This document shows, piece after piece, positions 1 through 12,800 of a stretch of 64,000 bases of DNA. Where the stretch lies: assembly GCF_901933205.1 (NCBI RefSeq), contig NC_044572.1:109380965-109444964 (forward strand). Direction: 5' to 3'. The DNA is from Camarhynchus parvulus (lineage: Eukaryota > Chordata > Aves > Passeriformes > Thraupidae). A program made the translations under genes and the position numbers. Under the pieces are notes generated by a model, which searched no databases, was not told the DNA's origin, and saw only the letters and a list, made by a program, of their open reading frames with translations. Position 1 is the stretch's first letter. Every line of letters begins with the position of its first letter.

Positions 1-3000
1 TGTGAAACCAAATCGTTTAGAAGTTAAAGATAGACGCAGAATACACAGCATCTTGAGCCAAGGTTTAAATTCATCTCTCTCTGCCTGGCTTCTCGCAAAG
101 TTCTGCTTGTCAGCTTGCCTCTGGCTCCTCTAGCAGCTGTAATATTCCCTAAAAAAGTAACATCATTCTGGATTCTTGGGAATTACTAAGGTGGCAAAAG
201 AGATCATGGTGCATACAGTGGGGTAAGTAGGAAACTTGCCTCTGCATTTGCTGGGGTAGTTCCTCTGGGCTTTCCTGCTGCCTTCAAAGCACTCTGGCAG
301 TTCCTCTAGGATGAGATGGATACTTAAATAATGCTTACCCCGGGCGATTTAGTCTCCCGTTTTCCCCATATGGAGCATTTGAACTTTATTCCTCTGTGAA
401 GTGTTAACTTTTCTTGGCATACCTAGGGAGTCTTGGGCTTTATTTTGCCATTATGGTTTGGAGTGCTGTGTTCCCAACAGATGATTTTTGTTATATACCT
501 TTGCTCTTCGTTAGTGGGACATGCTGTTTGAAATGTTGCTTATTATTACAAAGTTGAAAAGCAAGTTGTTTTCCACGTTAGAGAGGATGTAATCAATGTT
601 TGCTTGCTTGTTTGGCCATGGTTTCATTTGCAAACTATTTCCTCATGGGCGAATTTGATCACAGCACAGGGTTAATTAAATTTAACCTTCACGTTTGTTT
701 GTTCCCAAATAATACTTTTACTGGGAGTTTGATTTTTTTTTTAAGAAAAAACAACAATCATTTTGGCTATAATTTTCTTTGAACAAAGTCCTTCTAGCAG
801 TAATTTAAAAATCTGTGCATTCTCCTGATAGTCGTCACTTAGATAGTGAATTTCTGAGTAAAAAAAATAATTTAGACTATCATGTTCTTTCTAGAACTTA
901 TCAGAAGTAATTTCAGTATCTGGCAGATATATTGCCTCATTGATCAATGTCTTTTTCAGGCAGTTTCTGAAACATTTCTGGGGAAATTGTTGTGATCCTA
1001 TATCCAAAAGGATTTTAAAATACAGCAACTCATTTGGAAGTTAGATATACTATTTGTTATATAGCAAGAACTTGTAGTCTGAGAGTTTCATCTGAATCTG
1101 GGCTTTGAGTGTGTGCTGTCTAAATGTCAGCATTGTTTATACCATTTTTTCTGGGCATGTGTGTTTTACACTCATAGTAGAGGAGCTCCTAACTTAGGAT
1201 CTGGTGTCAGCTCTCCCGAACATACTCAGAATTCCTGACGTGTTAGTACTGCCCATAATAACCATAGGAAATAGGTGCTCTCTGCGGATAACTGAGACGC
1301 CTGACATTTTTGGTTATGGATATCACTGCTCAAGAGATGCATATAATGGCAGTGTGTGTCATGCAAAATACGTGAAAGTGGGTGAACTAAAATAGAAACA
1401 GTTCCTCTGTTTCAGGGAAAGATGATGTGTCTGGTATCTTTTGGTATCTTTCTGGCATTTGATGGAGTTCATCCCTGTTGGTCAGCTTGCCTGAATTTTG
1501 CAAAACATTTGGGTGCATTTGGATGAGCAAATCTGCTGTAAAGTGATTTTTGTGGGATTAAGTGTAGGGTATGGAGAAGAAAGATATAGATAGATAAGCT
1601 TTAAGGTAAATCTGGCACAAAAAACAGATGTAGGGGTGAGAAATGAAGTCCAAGCCAGTTCTTTTACAGTTTGTAGTAGCTGGGTGTTCTTTTAAGTAAC
1701 ACTGAGTAGCTCAATGCCTCAATCCTGGGCTAAATTTCCAGGCCAACAGTTGCTTACATGAAAGAATTTTTTTACATTATATCAAGGAATTACTGTAATA
1801 TTTGTTTAGGTATTGAAGTGGAAGACCTTTGAGACAAAAAATGTCAAGATGAGTAAAACTTGCAGTGAGTCTTGGTGAAGTTGTGGTTAGTTTCTGGCTC
1901 TTGCACAAGGTCCTGTGCAGCTTCATGCAAGTCATGTGAGCTCTCAAAGCCCCTGCAGACCATAAGGGGTCTGGGAAGGGGGTGAAAATACCTTTATTAT
2001 TTCTCTGTGTTGAGTATCTAGGTAGCAGTTCCTTGGGCTAGGCATCGCCTCTGATAAGTTTTAACACAATAGGCTTCTGTTTGCAGATGTACTCTTCCCA
2101 TGGCTATGGCCTTCCCAAGGAGGGAGGGAGAATCTACAGATTTAGAAGTAGGGGTTCACTGCACCTTTTATAAGCTTCCTAAACTGAAAGAGAAAAATAG
2201 ACTGACATTCAGAGGTGAGCAGAAAATAGAATTAATGTTCCATGGGAAATTCCTGAGTCAGTTCAAAATTTAATTGCATTTCCCTACCACAGTGTATTGC
2301 TTTTCAGAAGTTATAGTTCAGGAGCATGATGTTCCCATTTCATTATCTGAGACCCTTCTCCCATAATTAAATGTCCAAGAGGCATCTGGAGAGCTTTGTC
2401 ACAAAGAAACATGCTTTGAATTCTGGAAGTAAAGCTGCCTGAAAAACCTCGCTCCTGGAAGGGAATGAGCATCTGACCCCGGAACAGGATGTTCCCAGGG
2501 TAAAGAACTACATTGTGGTATTAGATTGACTTTTAAAAGTGTTCTGCTCTACCTAATTCACCTGAAATAATATTTTCCAATTGTCCAAGCAATGAATGGA
2601 AAGCGTTCAATAAAGTGATATTTTCCCACAGAAAATGTAGTTGTATTTGATACAAATTCTAAATTATTATAATGTTGGCATATTTACCCAAGTGGAAAGT
2701 CCTTGGCCAGCTGTTAGGGTGAATTTTTCTTGATTAGGGTGAGTGCACTACTGCACTCAGTGATAATGGTACTACACAGCAGTGTGATACTGAGTGAGGG
2801 TTTTGGGTAAGGGGTGAGGGTGTGGTAACTTTATCAGGACATGACACAAGGACTAGAACCTCTTTCCTCTACTTGCCCTCCTCTCCCTGCCCCATTCTCC
2901 CTCACTAGCCTTGTGCTGTGGTGACTAGGATTTGTTGGGAAATGGGGAGGGAGCAAGGAGAGAGCAGCAGACTTCACTTTCTAAAAGGCTTTTGTAACAA

Positions 3001-6000
3001 GGTGTTGCTAAGGGTGGTGACACGCTCTTCTTGATCTTCTGGTCTTCTTTCCTCACTGCAGCTTTCCCTACCCTTCCTCACATTTCCCAGAACCCCTAGT
3101 AATCCCACACAGGGGGAAATGGAGAAGTGCTACTGAGACAGAGGGGATGGGACAGTGAGAGGGAGCCTGTGCCCTGCCCTTGCCTCTTGCTGCTGCAGAG
3201 AGAGGAGAGATCATGGAGGTGCTCATCTTCAGGGGGATCCAGCAGGGGTCAGAACATTGATGGAGCTGGTGCCTCCTGGTTTTGGGTACTGTGTGAGTGG
3301 TTGAGGTGCTGCTTTGATGCTGGTACAGTAGCACTGTCAGCATATGCCATGCTTTCCTGCTCCGAGGAGCTGACTGATGTCTCCTAGGGAGAAGCACTGC
3401 TTTGTCATGGCTGGTAGCATGTCCCCTTCTCAAGGAGGTTGGTCATGTCCCTTTTTGTACCATTTTGTTGTGACTTTGTCATGAGAGTTTGAAAACATTG
3501 TTCTTTCTGAGGTCAAAATGGGTTTGCAGCATTTTCCCCCTTTGATAGATCCTACAATTTTTTCTTTGCAAACCTTGCTAAAACCAGTAGCAAGGATATG
3601 CTTATGGGTATTAAAAATACCTCCTTGCTAGATTTTACAGTTACTGTACATGGTTTCCATTTTCTTTCTGTCATGATCTTTTTTGCCTTTGTAAAGCTTT
3701 GCTTCTAGCCTCATCTTCAAGCTTTTTGCAGTGGTCATTTTGCCATGAATAAGAAAATGGAAGTGTCATTAGGAGCTGGTTGGTAAGGAGTTTAAGGACT
3801 GTTTCCCCACAGTTCCCTGACAATGTGCTGAGCTCTGAAGAAGCAGCTTATAGTGATACAATTTGCTTTATTTTCCTTTCCTGATTCTTCTCCCAGTGAT
3901 TTGTTTTGGCAGAGTATGACAGTCTGTATGGTGCGCCACACTGTAGAAAGCCTCAATTTTGTAATTCTGTAATTCTGTTAAAAAAACACAAACCCACCCA
4001 ACCCCCAAACTAATGCAATTATTATGTCATATGCAGCCATATTATCACCTCTGAGCCCATGAGTAGAAGCCCAAGGAAATTGCCTGTCCAAATGATATTG
4101 GATCTCCTGCACTTACTATTCATTCTGGCTCCTGCTGTCTCAGGGAATAAAGGACTTCCTGGCTAATTATTATGGTATGCAGTGATTTACCTGGAAACAC
4201 AGTGATACTTCCCACTAATAGGATGCTTAAAAATGCATCTAATTGCAGCTGTGGTCGTTGAGAGAATGCCCAACACCTAACAGTCTTGAAAAACCGTCAT
4301 TCCTGGCAGGGGGTGTTACAGGAAACTGAGTTTTGCTGTCTCCTTCCTGTGTCTGAACCAATTATGTGGCCTCTTGCTCTAAAAGTTGATTTGGGGATTA
4401 TACTCTGTGTAATAAAGAGATAGGAAAGCACTGGAAATGATGGATCTTTCTTTATTAATTCATTTGCTGGCATGGTGATAGCTGTTTGCTGAGCACAACC
4501 TTCCCTGGGGCAGTGGAGGGAACAAGTCAGGTTCTGTGCCTGTGATCTTTGTCAAGCCATGGAGGGAGAGGGTTTTGGTGTATCCCATTCTGAAAGTGGT
4601 GATGGTGATACTTGCCTGGTTCTGTGACGTGCTCCAGGATCAAGGGATGAAAAGTAGGACCTACATGCTGCATTCTTATTTCCTTTTTATGGTAAGGATA
4701 ACACTAGTCTGGCCTCTTTGTAAATTTGTAAGAAAATTTGCACTAAGTGGAACCTTAAAAAAAAGGGAGAGAAAAATGAAACACAGACAGAAAAGTCTGT
4801 CAGCAAGTAGACTTTCAAAGCAATTTGATGACAACTTGTGACTAGTTTTTTTTAAACACAATGAAAGTAAGCAAAGGCAAAGCACAGAGGAACATGCTTG
4901 GAGTGAAGTTGTCCTTGAGTACTCTTTACCAAGTAACAGCTGCAAATAGAATTAGTAATCTTGGGCTTTCCTGCTACATTTTAAAAATTCCTCTTGTAAC
5001 AGAAGTGTGTGCTTTCTAGTAATTACTACCTTTGCAGTGCACGTTCATTCTTAGTGCAGCATTGTCCTTGGAAGAAGATCAGGGAACACTTTGATTCTTT
5101 CCAGATTTATAAAGCAATGATTATTTGGCTATCACAAGTTTCTGTCCCCCTGTTTCTTTCTAATTCACAATACATTTATATTGGATTAAGAGACCTACTG
5201 TATAATTTGTGTAATACAGAAATACAATCCATTCCTTTTAAATCATTCTTTTTTTTTCCTAAGAATTGACTTGAGGATGACTACCTTTACATCTAAAAAA
5301 GATGTTAAATTACAAAGGCAACACATTGATTTAATAGTTTTTTAACTTGTGAGTTGATAATTCTGAAATCTTGTCACATTTTAAACGTGGCATCCTAACT
5401 ATCTTGTATGACTGAAAGCTTTCTCACCTCCTTGAAATATTAGTCTCGGAGAGCTGGCTAGTCCTTTCTCTTGGTATTTGATGTATATTTTTAATTGTTC
5501 TTATGATAGCAAATACTTAACTTTTCTTTGAGTATACACCAACAATCTTGTTTCCAAACCGATTGAAAAAATTTCCAAGCAGATCTAACAAAATGCAAAG
5601 TGCTTTATGATTTTATTTTTGTTCTTAAAATTTGGATCAGTTTCCCTGTCTCATTGGGGAAAATAAATCACATCAGCTTAATGGAGCTATAAATTGTATT
5701 ATGCTGGTTGGTACAGGAATGCAGGGAGAACGTAACAAAGCAGAGAGTCAAGCTATGTTCTCTGCCAGGCTATTCTGTAAATAAGCCATATTTTTTCCTT
5801 AAAACCCCCACTTCTGATAATGCTGTCTATCGTGTTACTTTCCCTGCAACTTCTTCTGTGTCCTGGCTTCCCATCTTTCTTTCTCTGCCATCTTCCAGGC
5901 CTCTTCATCCAAAGTTCTGAGTTGTCTTCCCCTGATTCCAGCCATAGAGTTGGGTGACCCATCAAACGCCGTCTCTGCAAGCAGGGCAGGCTGGCAGCAC

Positions 6001-7639
6001 ATTCAAAAGTGGGAATTCAGCAGCAGTCCTTGCTCCATCTCCTCTGCTTGCCTAGGGAGTCTCAGGGAGGAAATTTCTGGAGGAGACACATATTCAAAAA
6101 CAAGAGGTTGTGTGAGCTTGCAAGGAGCCTCCCAAGCATGTCTCCCATAGACCCACGTCAGTTCAAAACGGGAGTCATCAGCAGAGGTGCAGACCCTCAG
6201 CTGCCAGAGCAATCACTTGCACTTGTAAGCTCTGAAGCTCCCTGTGAGCCATCCTTGGGGATGGAGTGTGACTTCTGTTAATAAACTCAGCGGCTGTTTA
6301 GTGATAGGGACAGGAAAGTAACTGTTGTATCTGCCTGCAGAATTTTTATGTGTGAAACAATGGAGAAATGAAGGCTTCTCAGGAAAAGAATAATTAAAGA
6401 TTTCTTTTAGCACGGGTGAAACTCTTTCTTTTCCATAACTTTGGCTTTGAAACTTGCTGAAAATGTGTAAATAATGCATTCAGCCTCATTCTTATATTTG
6501 ATATATAAAGTTTCAGATCAGCTGTAAAATCTGGCAGAGCAGCTGAAAAAAGGTTTTATAGTAGGAAGTGGGGGTACACAGAGGAAATTTGCTAAAATTA
6601 TAATGGCAAATTGCAATTATGTGACCCTAGGTGATAGTAAATATGATTTCAGAAATCATACAGTTAAATAAGTAAAGAAGGTAGTGGACAGTTGAAGAGA
6701 ATCCAAAATATAAGTTTTTCACCTACATTAAATCTGGTAATGTATTCCTAAATAGAATTAAAAATGTTAGAGATTAAAGACTTTTGGAAAATAATAGTTC
6801 CAGGCTCATATGAACTCTTTGCAGGACAGTACATTTGCCTGGAAGGGGGAATAGATGGTGGCTGATTGTCATGTGCAGTTACTCTCAGTTTGGTGGAAAC
6901 TTGGACTGAATGGGCCTAATCTCTGCTGTTACTCTTTTTAATATCCACTTTTGTTGGAACAGTGTATTCTCTGTGAAAAAGGCATCAACTAAGAAGACAG
7001 ATAATTTTTCATGCCACTCTCATTTACAGGAAGCAAAAATGAATTTCTTGTGCACAAAGCCTGAGCTTTTGCCAAATACTGAAGTAGAAAAGAAGACATC
7101 CATTGTGTTATGTCCAAGAGAAACCAAGCTTTGCCAGAAAGGAACCCCAGCCTAGCCAGGTCTGTCCATACCTATTTCGCAGGTCATTGCTCCTATCCTT
7201 TTTCTGCTGTGCTTGGGCTTGTACTGGGCTTGACTGCCTATACTGATGGGCTTTATACAGAGCAAGGGCATAAAATTGGGTATTTCAGAATTGGAAATAT
7301 AGTCCTACCTGGTTTTCCACCTTGCTCTTGGTAGACCAAATAAAAAGTGAGGAAGTTTATGCAAATACTGGCCAGTCCTTGATGAATTTCCAGTGTTTTG
7401 CACTTGTGTCCTGATGAAAAACTACCCCCAACTTGGTGCCTTTTGTGAATCAGCATTGCAAAGGCATTTTTATCTTCTTAGGTGCACAAAGGCTGCAGTG
7501 GTGGTGTGTAGTTCGAGAAGGTTCACTGAGCTATATCCTTGTAGCTATTGTCACCAAGTACAGGCTGGGGAACAGCCAGTGGGACAGCAGCTCTTCAGGA
7601 AAGAACAGAGGTTACTGTGGATCTCTGGTTGAACGTGGA
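1..7639. other. Non-coding stretch, no gene recognised
   Basis: AT-leaning unique-looking DNA. I find no recognisable exon, RNA gene or repeat family in it. The longest open frames are about 121 codons on the minus strand at 3068-3433 and 86 codons antisense to it at 3127-3387. They cover the same GC-richer patch, lack known motifs and look like chance frames. Small direct repeats occur (for example TAGATAGATA near 1587) but are too short to be elements. It is probably intron or intergenic DNA. Confidence 0.6.
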
Positions 7640-8225
7640 TTGGCAGTGTTGAGCTGTTGCACAATAGAAAGGGGAAACAGAAAAGCACAGTATTGGGCTG
7701 CATGTGGGCCCACAGCAGGGAGCAATCCCCACACTGGTGAGCACTCAGCTGGAGTTCTGTGTTCAGTTTGGAGCACTGCTCTTGAAGAAAATGCTGACCA
7801 CTTTGAATGTGGAGAAGAGGGCAGGAAAAGTGACCAGAGATTCATAGGACATAGTCCAGGGGAAACCCTGAAAGGGTTAAGTTTTCTATGCCTAAGGAAG
7901 AGCAGTCTGCTGAGGAGTGAGTAGGAGAAAGGCAGGTTTTCAGCACAGGCAGCACAGTACAGGCTGTTGCCAAGACTGGGCAAGTAATTTTTTTTCTGTG
8001 CCATGGACAGAGAGAAATGGATCTAAAATGAAACAAGGAAGAAGAGGTAAATCCTACAAAAGTTTTACCCAGAAAATACCCTGCCATTGGATCTTGTGGA
8101 GTCTCCCTCGCTGGAAGTGTTAGGAATGACTTTAATAAACATGAACAAAATGTATCTGACTCTATCTCACAGTGGGAGGTGGATTACATATCTTTCTTAT
8201 CATCCCTGTGATTTGATGATACTGG
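7640..8225 (+). mobile_element. Ancient decayed CR1 LINE fragment (3' part)
   Basis: The order of degenerate landmarks follows the 3' third of a CR1 LINE read on the plus strand. First comes a segment resembling the end of the reverse-transcriptase frame (GTATTGGGCTGCAT near 7691). Next is the block that normally reads 'gag cac ctc agc tgg agt act gtg tcc agt', seen here as CTGGAGTTCTGTGTTCAGTT near 7750. After that come the 'tgccatggacagag' and 'aaaatgaaacaagga' blocks (8000-8040), then GGAGTCTCCCTCGCTGGAAG (about 8098). A weak end block, GTGGGAGGTGGATTACAT, lies near 8173. Divergence is high, many indels are present and no clear octamer tail survives, so this is likely the oldest CR1 in the window. 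The long open frame at 7433-7924 is partly this element and is not a gene. Exact ends and subfamily are uncertain. Confidence 0.55.
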
Positions 8226-9776
8226 TGATAATACTGCTCATGGAATTATTTTAATGACAGACATTCTTTCTAAATTCTGGTTGCAAAGACCTCTGCCAAG
8301 TGGAATGTGTTTTGCTGAGGTGGAGGAGACACTTAATCATCATATAATTTCCTCATTTTGAAATGTTCCTTAGATAAGGCATAAACAGCTGGCTTTGCAT
8401 TTCATCTCAAATATCATTGTCCTGAAATACTTGGGGACATCACTTTGTCAGCTGGCACTTGACAGTCCATCCTAAATCTGAAATATGTAATTGGATTCTT
8501 CGGATGAAATCCGAGTTTCCTTTGAAGCCATGGGGTTTCATAGGGTAAAAATTTCACACTGAGGACAGGGTGATGTCCACTTGTATGTGCTTAGCTTTAC
8601 TGTCCTAGGCAGGCCTGTTTTCAGGACAAGGATACAAGGAGTGGGTTGTAAGAGCTTGTAACCTTTGTTATGACAAACATTTGGCTGCAGAAGAGGCCCT
8701 TTGGAGTTCTTGTGTGGGTGAGTGAGAGCTTGCAACAGGCATTACATGAGGTGAATTAATTTTTTTCTTTTTTTCAGATAATGTGAACAAAACTACACCA
8801 TCTGTTCTCAAATAGACAGTAGAAAAGCAACATCTTTTTTTTTAACATTTCTTTTGATAATACTTTAGGCACTATGTATTCTCTTTAGTGTAATGTAATT
8901 TCTGCCCTTTTTCTCATTGAGGAGAGGGATGTTCTCCCCCAAAATGTTTTTTTATTACCATTTAGTATTTATCAGTTAGTTAGTTGGTTTGCATTTAGTA
9001 TTCAGATAACTATAGCTGGAAGTTGAATGTTTCTCCAGCTACTGGATAATCCCTCCTGATGAAATGCATTCAAAGAAGTCTCCAGGTGCTATGAATTGGA
9101 GTAGTTCCATTGGAAATATTCTGGCTTTGTTTATGCCAGTGCTAATTCAGAGCAAGTTCACTGGTCACAGGTTTAAAGGAGGTGATAGTCAGAATGTCAT
9201 CCTAAAAAGGAGATCACATTAATGTAGAAGCTCAGTGTCAGTCTCAGAGCTGAGTGTTAAATTCTTGTGCCTCATAATGCATTGCATTTCACATCCAGAT
9301 TTCTTTGCAGGCTTTTCTTAACTGTGCCACGATGGGCCATGTGTAGGAATTGCATGTATATATCTAAGGCTAAAATAAGCCCTCAAGAAAGCATAAACCC
9401 AGACTTTAGGACCACCAATACATCAGCTGTTAATAACCTTGCAGTGTTACTATGCTCACACTAGAAGCATAATTAAATTGGAATGATTTGAAACTGCCAT
9501 TAGGGGAAAGAAGATGGAGGAGAACAGTTTCATCCTCACAACATCATGTTTTCATTGACCTACTTAGAGTATGGAAGAAAATGTATACCTTCCCTTTAAA
9601 GCAGAATAGGTTTGTTCAGCAATTTTATAATGCAAATGCACAAGAGAAGACTGGATTTCCTAACCACTCCAGGAGGACTTAGAAGGAAGTGTATTTCACA
9701 CACTTACGACTAAGATGTGTACGTTCCTGTTCAAGCTGTAACGTTATTAGTTTAATCAATTTGGCAGAAAGTGCTT

Positions 9777-9810
9777 AGAGAAAAAAAAGGGGGGGAGAGA
9801 AAAAAAAAGA
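9777..9810 (+). repeat. 34-bp homopurine tract (A8-G7-AGAG-A9)
   Basis: Every base from 9777 to 9810 on the plus strand is A or G. Two A runs flank a G7 run and a short AGAG spacer, giving an approximate mirror symmetry. Polypurine mirror repeats can adopt triplex (H-DNA) structure in general; that this one does so is inference. It is not part of a recognised element. Confidence 0.85.
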
Positions 9811-12800
9811 CTTGTATTCAAAGGTGAGAGGAAAAGGGCAGTGCTTGGGCTGCAGCTGTGCAGAGGGACCTTCTGTGGGCAATGACATTTCCTTTGTCTT
9901 CATCTTCCCTGTTTCAAAGCCTTTGGGACCACTGGGCTGGAAGTGGAGGAGTCCCAAACATGGGTGCAAGGTGCATCTCTGCACATCCAGCACCCCCTGC
10001 CCAAGCCACTGAGTGGGGAGCCACGGCTGCAGCTAAAGCACCTCCAGAGAAAAACCCTGTGTGCTCTTCCTCCTCCACATCACTGCCATGAGCGAGATGC
10101 AGGTGTCTGGGTTACTCCAGCCATGGGGCATGGCAGTGCTCATGGGGTAGGCAGCATGTGGGGTTTGGGGTGCAATCTTCCTCCTCTAGACTTGGGCATT
10201 ACTGTGGTACTGCTCTATGCCTGAGTTACTAAACCATCTTTATCTGAAAAGAAACACCTGCGGGTAGTCCTTTCTAGGCTGCTCGGGTCACATTCCTCCA
10301 CAAGGTGTTGTTGGTAATTTAGCATTGTCAGAGGCATTAGTCACTGCCATAGTAGCTTAATAATGCATGGTAGGAGCCAGCTGGTAATTAACAAATTAGA
10401 GATATCATCTACATTTTCCTCAAATATTTCAGATGTAGCAAAAATAATTAAACAGAGAGCACTTTGGGTGTTTAAAGCTCTTACGTATATTTAAAACATC
10501 TCACCATGTTAGGAAATTATTCATTGTTTTAAAGGTCAGCTAGGCCTCATCTTGCTGCTGTCCTAGGATTCTGTAATTCACACTGAAGGGTTGTGAAGTA
10601 GGGAAAGGGCCAGACTCCTGTCTTTTCCTTTAACATTTTAATTCTGCATCATTTAGCAAATTCATGCCAGTGCCTGACTTCTGTGCCTGTTTTTAGGAGT
10701 GGCATGACTTTGTAGGTCTCAGCTGCTCTCTTTTACACTTTCGAATGAGAAGTGTCTTGAATTGGAAGGTTATGTTTATGTGTATGTGATGGAAAGATGA
10801 AATTGGCTTGTAATTGAAGCTAAGGAGGGGAAAAGTTAACACAAATTGTATGAAGCTGCAATGCTGGGACAGACACCACAGTATGAATGAAGGTGATGAT
10901 GGGTTTCATTTTGTAGTGTAACTAAAATATGCTGGTATGCACAAGCTTGCTTTAACTCACTTGGCATCTCCATATTTTATCACCAGATGGTGACCAGCAG
11001 TTTCAAACTGAGATGCTCTCAGTTACCTATGTGTGATGACTGAGCAATGGTATACTTTGATACATCTCCCATCCATGCTGCTTCAGCCCAGTACTCCTTG
11101 ATCCTCTTGCAGCCTGGCTCCAGGACTCGGCTCTGAGTGTCACAAGCCTTTGACTGTGCTTTTTCTCCGGGGCAGGATCTGATCTGGGCACTCTGAGGCA
11201 GACGGAGCAGGGAACAGAGCAAGCGGTCGGAGGAGCATCATTTCTACGGGTAGGGTGTGGTGTTACCTGTCTTTGTGGGGAGTGCTGGGGTACTGGCAGT
11301 GGCTTGGGGAAATACAGTTTATGTCTGAAAACATTCTTCTTGGGGTCAAAAAAACCTGCTTTTGAAAGTGTGGCTGGGTGCTCTTTGATACACAGTGCGG
11401 AGTTTTTGTCAGACAGTAACAGTTTGTGTTCAAACTTTGAACTCATGGTACAGATGTGAGCAGCTCTACAGTGTAATGAAAAGCAGATAAGAATCTACCC
11501 TGTAATACCTTTCGTCTTTGCTACATTTAGTCACCTCCACATTGATGCAAGAGCACTGGGGATTTCAAAGCACACATTTCTGAAGCTTAGAAAAGGAATT
11601 CCATATGCAATTTCCATTAAGATTTTTAGCCTCTTAGAATTAAGCTGAGGTGTTTTGAATGCTTCCTAATACTTTTTGGTACTAAAGCTCAAAGGGTAGA
11701 GGTAGAAAAAGGCTGGTAAGTTATTCACAACACTGTTTAACAGTGTAGACTTGTTTCGTGCACCCTGAATTCTCTTTTGTTGTTCTGGGTGGCTTTCGTT
11801 TGGGGTCTTTCTGGTCGCTTTGTACTGGCTGTTGCCTCAGCAGAAAACATTCCCTGTTTGTGCTGTATAACAGCAGAGCATGAAAGTGCAGGCAGCACAG
11901 AGTCCTATAGCATGCAGACATGGGGAGAGAGGGATGCTGCTGGGTGAGAGCTGACACCCAAGAGGGCAGGCAGAAGCACAGCAACATGCCAGCCTTTTCC
12001 TGCGATCCCACAGCCTCACATGTCCCTTTCTGGTGCCAGCAGCACAGCAGGCACATTTTGCACATTTCCTGCTCCTTCCACTATCCACACCAAGGAGCCT
12101 GTTGAATGCACCACTTCTCTGGTTTTGTTGGTATTCCTGGATTTCCCTCAGTGCAGTGCAAGGACAGGGTGTAGGGGTGTCCTGCCTGGTTCTGTCCCCG
12201 GCTGTGGAGTGGCACCTTGGCACACACACAGGCCTGGCAGGGCTCCTGGCATCCATAGCTCAGACATGGGTGGGCAGCTTCACCTGCATATCTCTCCCAG
12301 TGACAGAACAGCATTTCCTAGTGCAGGAACTATTCCTGCAAGCAGGGCCTTTGCAGTTCATCCAGGGATTAAAAGGCACATCAAATTTTACTACAGTTTT
12401 CATCCCCCTGAAGCCCTTCATATACACAAACAATTACACAGACTTCATCATGATTATGGCCTGTTAAACTGCTGTATAAATATTGGTACTACATTTTTTA
12501 AATTATTTTTTGCCCTTTGTGTTAATTCAGTTTATAACCTTCACACTTCAGGTTTTAAAATGCCACTGCATCCATAGAAGACTAGATTGCTGTTGAGGGG
12601 AATGAAAATAACTACCATAGCAAGGGGAAAAAAAGTTTTATTTCTTCAATCTGATACAGTTCATGTAATCATGGAAGGTAGGTGATGTCTTTAATACCTG
12701 TCACTCCTTTGTGCTGATGCTTTCAAAATATTTGGACACAAGTCATGGAGCTTTCTGTTCACCTGGGAATGAAGAAAGACATTCTGTCTGAATGTCCTTA

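Noticed and set aside
3955..3985. Possible CR1-type tail, GTAATTCTGTAATTCTGTT
   Set aside because: The preceding bases do not match CR1 3' UTR blocks, so the short repeat alone is not enough.
12020..12577. 185-codon plus-strand frame
   Set aside because: Two other plus-strand frames and three minus-strand frames overlap it. It has no domain, signal peptide or splice signals that I recognise, and the C-terminal part is AT-driven.
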